A stretch of 12,278 bases of DNA from Saccoglossus kowalevskii (taxonomy: Eukaryota; Hemichordata; Enteropneusta; Harrimaniidae), in contig NW_003155739.1 of the NCBI RefSeq assembly GCF_000003605.2, positions 147,905-160,182 on the forward strand, read 5' to 3'. The notes below the pieces were generated by a model. It was not told the DNA's origin and ran no database searches. It saw nothing but the letters and a program-made list of their open reading frames with translations. Each line of letters starts with the position of its first letter. Position 1 is the stretch's first letter. Of the stretch, positions 8,703 to 12,278 are shown one piece after another. Both the position numbers and the translations under genes were made by a program.

Positions 8703-9251
8703 ATGGTGACGTAAATGGCCTAAATGTTTTGAGACTTTGAGGTTCTGCAGAAAAAATAAGTATTCACATCATATGCAAATGTTACCACAGCTATGTGTTA
8801 ATCATATGCGCTAACATATCATGTACATCACTGTCTGCTTTGAAACAACATATTAATTTGAATAGACCTGTGATTGACAGTCACCTGGAAGAGTTGCATG
8901 GTTGTTTAAAACATTCTTCTTGTTAACTTTTAGACTCAAATTCTGCTTAAATCAAGCCTTACTAGTAAACTAAAACTAACATTGTATCCTAAGAATATTC
9001 ATGATTGTATACAACAAAAAAATAAAGTACTTCTTATTTTCAAAAACAGCCTTTTTGCAGAGCACTCCGACCTGATAAATCACTATACTGAAGTGTGATT
9101 TGTTTACTGAAATTAGCCATCTTTATTTTACAGTTTAAAACAATATTAGTAGATTTATCAACATAACATAATTTTGTTATGGCCACAAGTTGTTCACATT
9201 AATTTATCTCTTCAATGAAACTCATCTTATTGTGTTTTTGACATATTTTTT
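8703..9251. other. Non-coding; contains a strong acceptor-like site on the minus strand
   Basis: On the minus strand, TTATTTTTTCTGCAG ends near 8748. It is the best pyrimidine tract plus CAG in the window. The sequence after it is open in one frame for about 55 codons but runs straight into dispersed repeat copy B, where the other copy has stops. I do not call an exon. Nothing else is recognised. Confidence 0.4.
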
Positions 9252-9253
9252 AC

Positions 9254-9307
9254 CTTGACCGTATCATCAAAGATGGGAAAAATGTCTGTAATCGTCATTG
9301 GCGCCAT
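9254..9307 (-). CDS. Candidate first coding exon, 18 codons (partial, unidentified gene)
   Basis: On the minus strand, ATG at 9307-9305 in the good start context ACAACAATGGCG opens MAPMTITDIFPIFDDTVK. It ends exactly at AAG|GTAAAA (exon end 9254, phase 0), a strong donor. GCGCC, ACG and GTC codons contrast with the AT-rich background. The peptide is acidic to hydrophobic and has no recognisable domain. It could be the start of a separate gene, or it could lie upstream of the exon at 7144 in one transcript, because phase 0 would be compatible with a join to ATG at 7144. That join would need an acceptor at a poor site (AAACAAAG). In such a short stretch a chance match of ATG, open frame and donor is possible. 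Confidence 0.35.
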
Positions 9308-10322
9308 TGTTGTTAATAATTGTTGTGTACATAATAACTTTACTAATTCTATTCCAAACTGTATCAAACTTTGTCACTTAATTCATCAGTATAAAATCTG
9401 CCCTTAGTGCGAACGACAGATGTCCTGTGTGAAAATATGATTCAAAAAATGAGAAAGTAGTAGTCTGATAAAAAATCGTGAATGTTTCTACTTGTCTGAT
9501 TATTGGTGATACACATTCAAATGTCGCTAGTTGGCTTCTTCTTGAAATAGAACACTCTGAATTCATATTTATTAAACTGGTCACCATCAGTTTATTTGAT
9601 ATTTTTCTGATTCACTTTTCAGCTAGCTAGCTCATTCTCTTTTATTACATTTATTCTACAGTGATTAGAACAATGTGAAATCCTTTTTTAAAGGGTATAG
9701 TTGTGACGAACTGTTATTTTGTTTTTGATAAAAAATAGTTTTACCCATAATTCAATATGATTCTCCTCTCTGTTTTAAATTTATTCAGAGTAAATCGAAT
9801 CAGTAATTCATTAATTAATATTATTCAAAGTAATTCAAAATTTTAGTATAAAAACAATTCCCTCATCTCAGAAAAAATAATGCTGCATTTAGACACAAAC
9901 AGAATCATGAAACATGCAAGATAACAGAAAATCTTAGCTAGTATTTTTTACAGGTATCTCTGTCAAAAATTAATGATTTACTGAGACAAATATAAACTAC
10001 CTCATTATATTCATTGTGTGATGTCTGTATTATTTGAAGAGTAAAAAACGCCCTCAAGGGATAACTATCATGTTGCAAGCTCTGCTTTGTATGCAAATCA
10101 TCTTCAGACTTGAAGTATGTACCTTGTATCTAAAAATAGTTGGTTGGTGTCCAGTGGAGAAAGAAGTCAACAGTACTGTTGTCTCCTGAGAATCTACATC
10201 TTTGCAGTGTTTTTTCTGTGTATTTTTATAATCCTTACTTTAATAGCAGTGTTCAGCCGAGCCTTCAGTCAGCTCATAGTAAGAGATAGATGACATACAT
10301 GTACCAAATTCTGTCGTAAATT
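9308..10322. other. AT-rich non-coding stretch
   Basis: About 1 kb without a supported gene. A 69-codon minus ORF (9378-9587) is Ser/Thr/Phe-rich and shows no motif. A short minus frame at 10130-10185 ending ...DFFLHWTPTNYF follows an AG, but it stands alone and is not called. No element ends were found. Confidence 0.5.
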
Positions 10323-10368
10323 GGCCCATCCAAAAAATCGCTCTTGGCGATTTCATGGCTGGTGGGCC
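10323..10368. repeat. Two-part hairpin
   Basis: An inner stem AAATCGC (10335-10341) / GCGATTT (10347-10353) surrounds the loop TCTTG. It is nested in an outer stem GGCCCA (10323-10328) / TGGGCC (10363-10368), with unpaired bases between. The sequence to the right (about 10415-10480) is GC-richer, and on the minus strand one frame there reads ...SGPTASVESRRRWIF, open for about 28 codons. This may be the remnant of an old transposable element, but no family is recognised. Confidence 0.5.
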
Positions 10369-10765
10369 CTAATTTGGAGTTCAAAATTTCAAATAATGAT
10401 CATCAAACATTTTTTGGAAAAATCCACCTACGCCGACTTTCAACGCTGGCAGTTGGACCGCTCAAGACAAAAGAAACTGTTGTAAAAGCTAATCTAAAAT
10501 TTGATACATTTTTTTCTTGTTGCTACAGTTAATGTTCTATGCACAGCAAGGGTTCCCAGATAAAGAAGATGCTGAATTAAAAAGTAGACCGCTGGTACAA
10601 ATACAATTTTTTTATTTTTTATTTTATTGGTAACAAAAGTATATTCTAAAAGAAGTTTCAAATAAATATAAACACGACTGCATTGCTTAGTAGCAAATCA
10701 TCACTATTGCACTACCAATTCAGTCATGCTGCATTTCACAATTGTTGATTAATACTTAGTAGTGA
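10369..10765. other. Unassigned, partly GC-richer then AT-rich
   Basis: It begins in the GC-richer patch beside the hairpin at 10323 and becomes T-rich by 10605-10625. The 62-codon plus ORF (10344-10532) crosses the hairpin and shows no motif. Nothing else can be supported. Confidence 0.4.
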
Positions 10766-10849
10766 TTATATTAACGGACAAAAAATAAATTTATTGAAGC
10801 GAATGATTCCGGTTGCATATAATGCTCGATGCAGTAGGATATCTGCCAT
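10766..10849 (-). CDS. Small ORF with a good start context, 27 codons, doubtful
   Basis: On the minus strand, ATG at 10849-10847 (context AAAAACATGGCA) opens MADILLHRALYATGIIRF and stops at TAA (10768-10766). Upstream on the same strand are several CpGs and a GATTGGTTAATTAAGG segment that contains an inverted CCAAT. The first 18 codons are less AT-rich than the rest. No good donor occurs before the frame turns into AT-rich sequence, so it is either a tiny ORF or chance. The product is not recognised. Confidence 0.15.
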   Translation of the reverse strand: MADILLHRALYATGIIRFNKFIFCPLI

Positions 10850-11282
10850 GTTTTTGCTCTTAATCGAGTTGACCTGGGGAGGTATTCTTTGACCTGATAG
10901 GTGAAATCCTTAATTAACCAATCAAAATGATGGATGATGCCAACTCATTTAAATATGTTAATGAGTTATACCCCCTCACATATATTCTGTTCCCAATATG
11001 TGCTATCAATGATTAAAACAATGCATACAACTACAATTTTTCGTCCTGTTCAGCCAACTAGAAATTACAATCAGGGTTTTATGATAGACTGCTTTCCCAC
11101 TGCTGTTTCAATCTTAAAATTTGTTTGTATTCAAAATTAATTATGATACAAACTATGAAAAAAGAAATAATGTTATATAACAAAGGACAAAGTCACCAGA
11201 GTTCAACTATGTTTTTGTTTTTTAATTCGATTTTTTAGGTAAAAAGAATATTCCATCATAATATGCTAGTTTTTTCTCTATG
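10850..11282. other. AT-rich non-coding stretch left of the LINE
   Basis: It contains an 8-bp inverted repeat AACTCATT / AATGAGTT (10942-10949 and 10960-10967) with a 10-nt loop. A 68-codon plus ORF (10934-11140) has no motif. The bases just left of 11283 would be one flank of the LINE insertion, and the matching target duplication must lie beyond the window. Confidence 0.5.
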
Positions 11283-11386
11283 TAATAATAATAACCTTTA
11301 TTATAACCGTAAAAAAGTTACAATTTTTTCGATTTGTAAATAATAAAAGTATTTTTTTTTTTGATATAGTGCATATAAACACCAAC

Positions 11387-11620
11387 TCAACTACAAGTTA
11401 GTGCTAGTCTATTAGTAAAAGCATTGTTTAAGTATCTGATAACATGTCTAAGTAGAGATGGCTCTGTCGTGTTAAAAATCATTTTGAATTTGTCTATGTA
11501 ATTCTGTGTTGAGAAATTATTGTTTATTCTGTTAAATTGTTCATAAAGTTCTTGTCTTTCATTTGTATATATTATTATTTGACAGTGTATTATGAAATGT
11601 ATTTTGTCTGTATGTGAAAG
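11387..11620 (-). pseudogene. LINE ORF2 C-terminal end (fragment)
   Basis: This frame is open for 77 codons on the minus strand, with a stop TGA at 11389-11387. It contains DKIHFIIHCQ, then YTNERQELYEQF, then FSTQNYIDKFKMIFN and finally LLRHVIRYLNNAFTNRL. Established knowledge of LINE ORF2 tails has the order VEDE-x-HF-x2-xC, then Y-x3-R-x2-L(Y), then a KF-x2-(I/L) block and a final (Y/F)(I/L)-x2-AF-x2-R helix, and every block is present in order. It has no start codon of its own, because it is truncated at about the HF of the zinc-binding motif. Further upstream a stop (TGA, plus 11621-11623) closes the frame. It has no endonuclease or reverse transcriptase domain here, so it is dead as a coding unit. 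Confidence 0.85.
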
Positions 11621-11874
11621 TCAATTTATTCAGGTTTATTATGCTGCTTAAATCAATGAGAAAATAGTACTAATTTTGTATTTTAAAAACATACACTAGA
11701 CAATTAACTGAAACTAAATCATTTTATTGATATATTGTTCATCTAATGTACATGTACAGCTTTATTTAGTACATTTTCTACACTTTGTTTGTACACAAGA
11801 TTTTCCATTAATTTTTTTTATCTTCAGAAGTCAACATTTGAACTATACTTACTGATATGAAAAATGGAAATTGA
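11621..11874. other. Unassigned spacer between the inverted LINE pieces
   Basis: All frames are broken by stops, and no recognisable LINE blocks were found on either strand. It may be decayed LINE sequence belonging to the upstream piece, filler from the insertion event or host DNA. It contains GTACATGTAC at 11748-11757. Confidence 0.45.
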
Positions 11875-12278
11875 ATCATTCATCAATTATGGTTTAAAAG
11901 ACTTGATTTGATATTAAAAAATATAAACCATTCTTATCTTTTAAATGAAACAAATATTATCTCATTATCAAAACTAAAAACAATTGATGAGAAATTAAAA
12001 GAAGAGTTTACAACTGAGTGGAAAAATGAAATAAATAATGACAATAGGAAAAAATCAAATTCTAAAAATAAACTAAGAACCTACAAACTTTTTAAAACCA
12101 AAATTGAACAAGAAAACTACTTAACAATTATGAAAAACAATGAACTTCGCAAATCCTTAACAAAATTTAGACTTGGCAACCACTGTCTGAAAATTGAAAC
12201 AGGCCAGCATATAGGTTTGGATTTTGAAGACAGAGTCTGCAATATGTGCGACAATGACCATGTTGAAGATGAACAACA
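11875..12278 (+). pseudogene. LINE ORF2 post-reverse-transcriptase segment (fragment, runs off the window)
   Basis: 134 codons are open on the plus strand to the window edge, after in-frame stops at 11839 and 11872. The blocks read WFKRLDLILKNINHSYL, then KLKEEFTTEWKNEI, then NKLRTYKLFKTKIEQENYL, then LRKSLTKFRLGNHCLKIE and finally DRVCNMCDNDHVEDEQ. The order K/RTYK-x-FK ... E-x-YL ... L-x(3)-L-x-KFR-x-G-x-H-x-L ... C-x2-C-x4-VEDE is characteristic of the region after reverse transcriptase in jockey/CR1/L2-like LINE ORF2 proteins. No start codon belongs to it, because its left end is truncated or mutated. The next residues of the motif (HF ... H-C) are those that open the minus-strand piece at 11620. 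Confidence 0.88.

Larger units (their letters stand above)
11283..12278. mobile_element. 5'-inverted fragment of a non-LTR retrotransposon (LINE)
   Basis: Two pieces of one LINE family lie in opposite orientation. The 3' piece is on the minus strand: a 3' end with a TTA-triplet tail (plus 11283-11294), then a 3' UTR and the ORF2 C-terminus. The upstream piece is on the plus strand from about 11875 and runs off the window. Together they would restore the C-x2-C ... VEDE-H-F ... H-C motif found after the reverse transcriptase in jockey/CR1/L2-like elements. The exact clade cannot be told from this part. The 250 bp between them is unassigned. The arrangement and order fit an insertion with 5' inversion. 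Confidence 0.75.

Noticed and set aside
8518-8748. Minus-strand exon after the strong acceptor TTTTTTCTGCAG
   Set aside because: The open frame enters the dispersed repeat, where the second copy has in-frame stops. No donor or protein match is visible.
10130-10185. Possible terminal exon on the minus strand ending DFFLHWTPTNYF
   Set aside because: Only 18 codons after an AG with a weak pyrimidine tract. The plus strand is equally open here and no partner exon was found.

Overview
This window looks like repeat-rich intergenic or intronic DNA from an invertebrate animal, probably marine, although the species cannot be named from it. It is strongly AT-rich (about two thirds A+T by eye). It has no long ORF and no operon-like packing. 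It does contain spliced-exon-like pieces, miniature inverted-repeat DNA transposons (MITEs) with TA target duplications, a dispersed foldback repeat in two copies, a minisatellite, and the 3' part of a non-LTR retrotransposon (LINE) of a kind common in cnidarians, molluscs, brachiopods, hemichordates and amphioxus. No rRNA, tRNA or CRISPR array was seen.

Layout from left to right. 113-690: a tandem array of about 128-bp units, each centred on a palindromic CCATATATGG (CArG-like) core. 826-848: a TTA microsatellite. 849-3352: nothing recognisable. 3353-3606: a 254-bp MITE with pogo/Tigger-like CAGTC ends. 4319-4348: a perfect hairpin. 4472-4850: copy A of a dispersed repeat that begins with a foldback of two 43-nt arms. 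5849-6019: a GC-richer patch with a 53-codon ORF. 7080-7144 (minus): a convincing short first coding exon, with a splice donor on one side and a CpG cluster and upstream ORF on the other. 7268-7447: a second, unrelated MITE with repeated internal 12-mers. 8324-8702: copy B of the foldback repeat. 9254-9307 (minus): another candidate first exon ending at a good splice donor. 10766-10849 (minus): a weaker small ORF. 11283-12278: a rearranged LINE.

The best structural story is at the right edge. A minus-strand piece (11387-11620) encodes the C-terminal tail of a LINE ORF2, starting at about HFIIHC. A plus-strand piece (11875 to the window end) encodes the part immediately before it, ending at C-x2-C ... 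VEDEQ. The two inverted pieces are nearly adjacent in element coordinates, which is what 5' inversion by twin priming predicts.

The genes do not form a readable pathway. If the two minus-strand exons are real, they belong to one or two genes transcribed leftward, with introns filled by the repeats described. I found no downstream exons that I can defend, so products are left unnamed.
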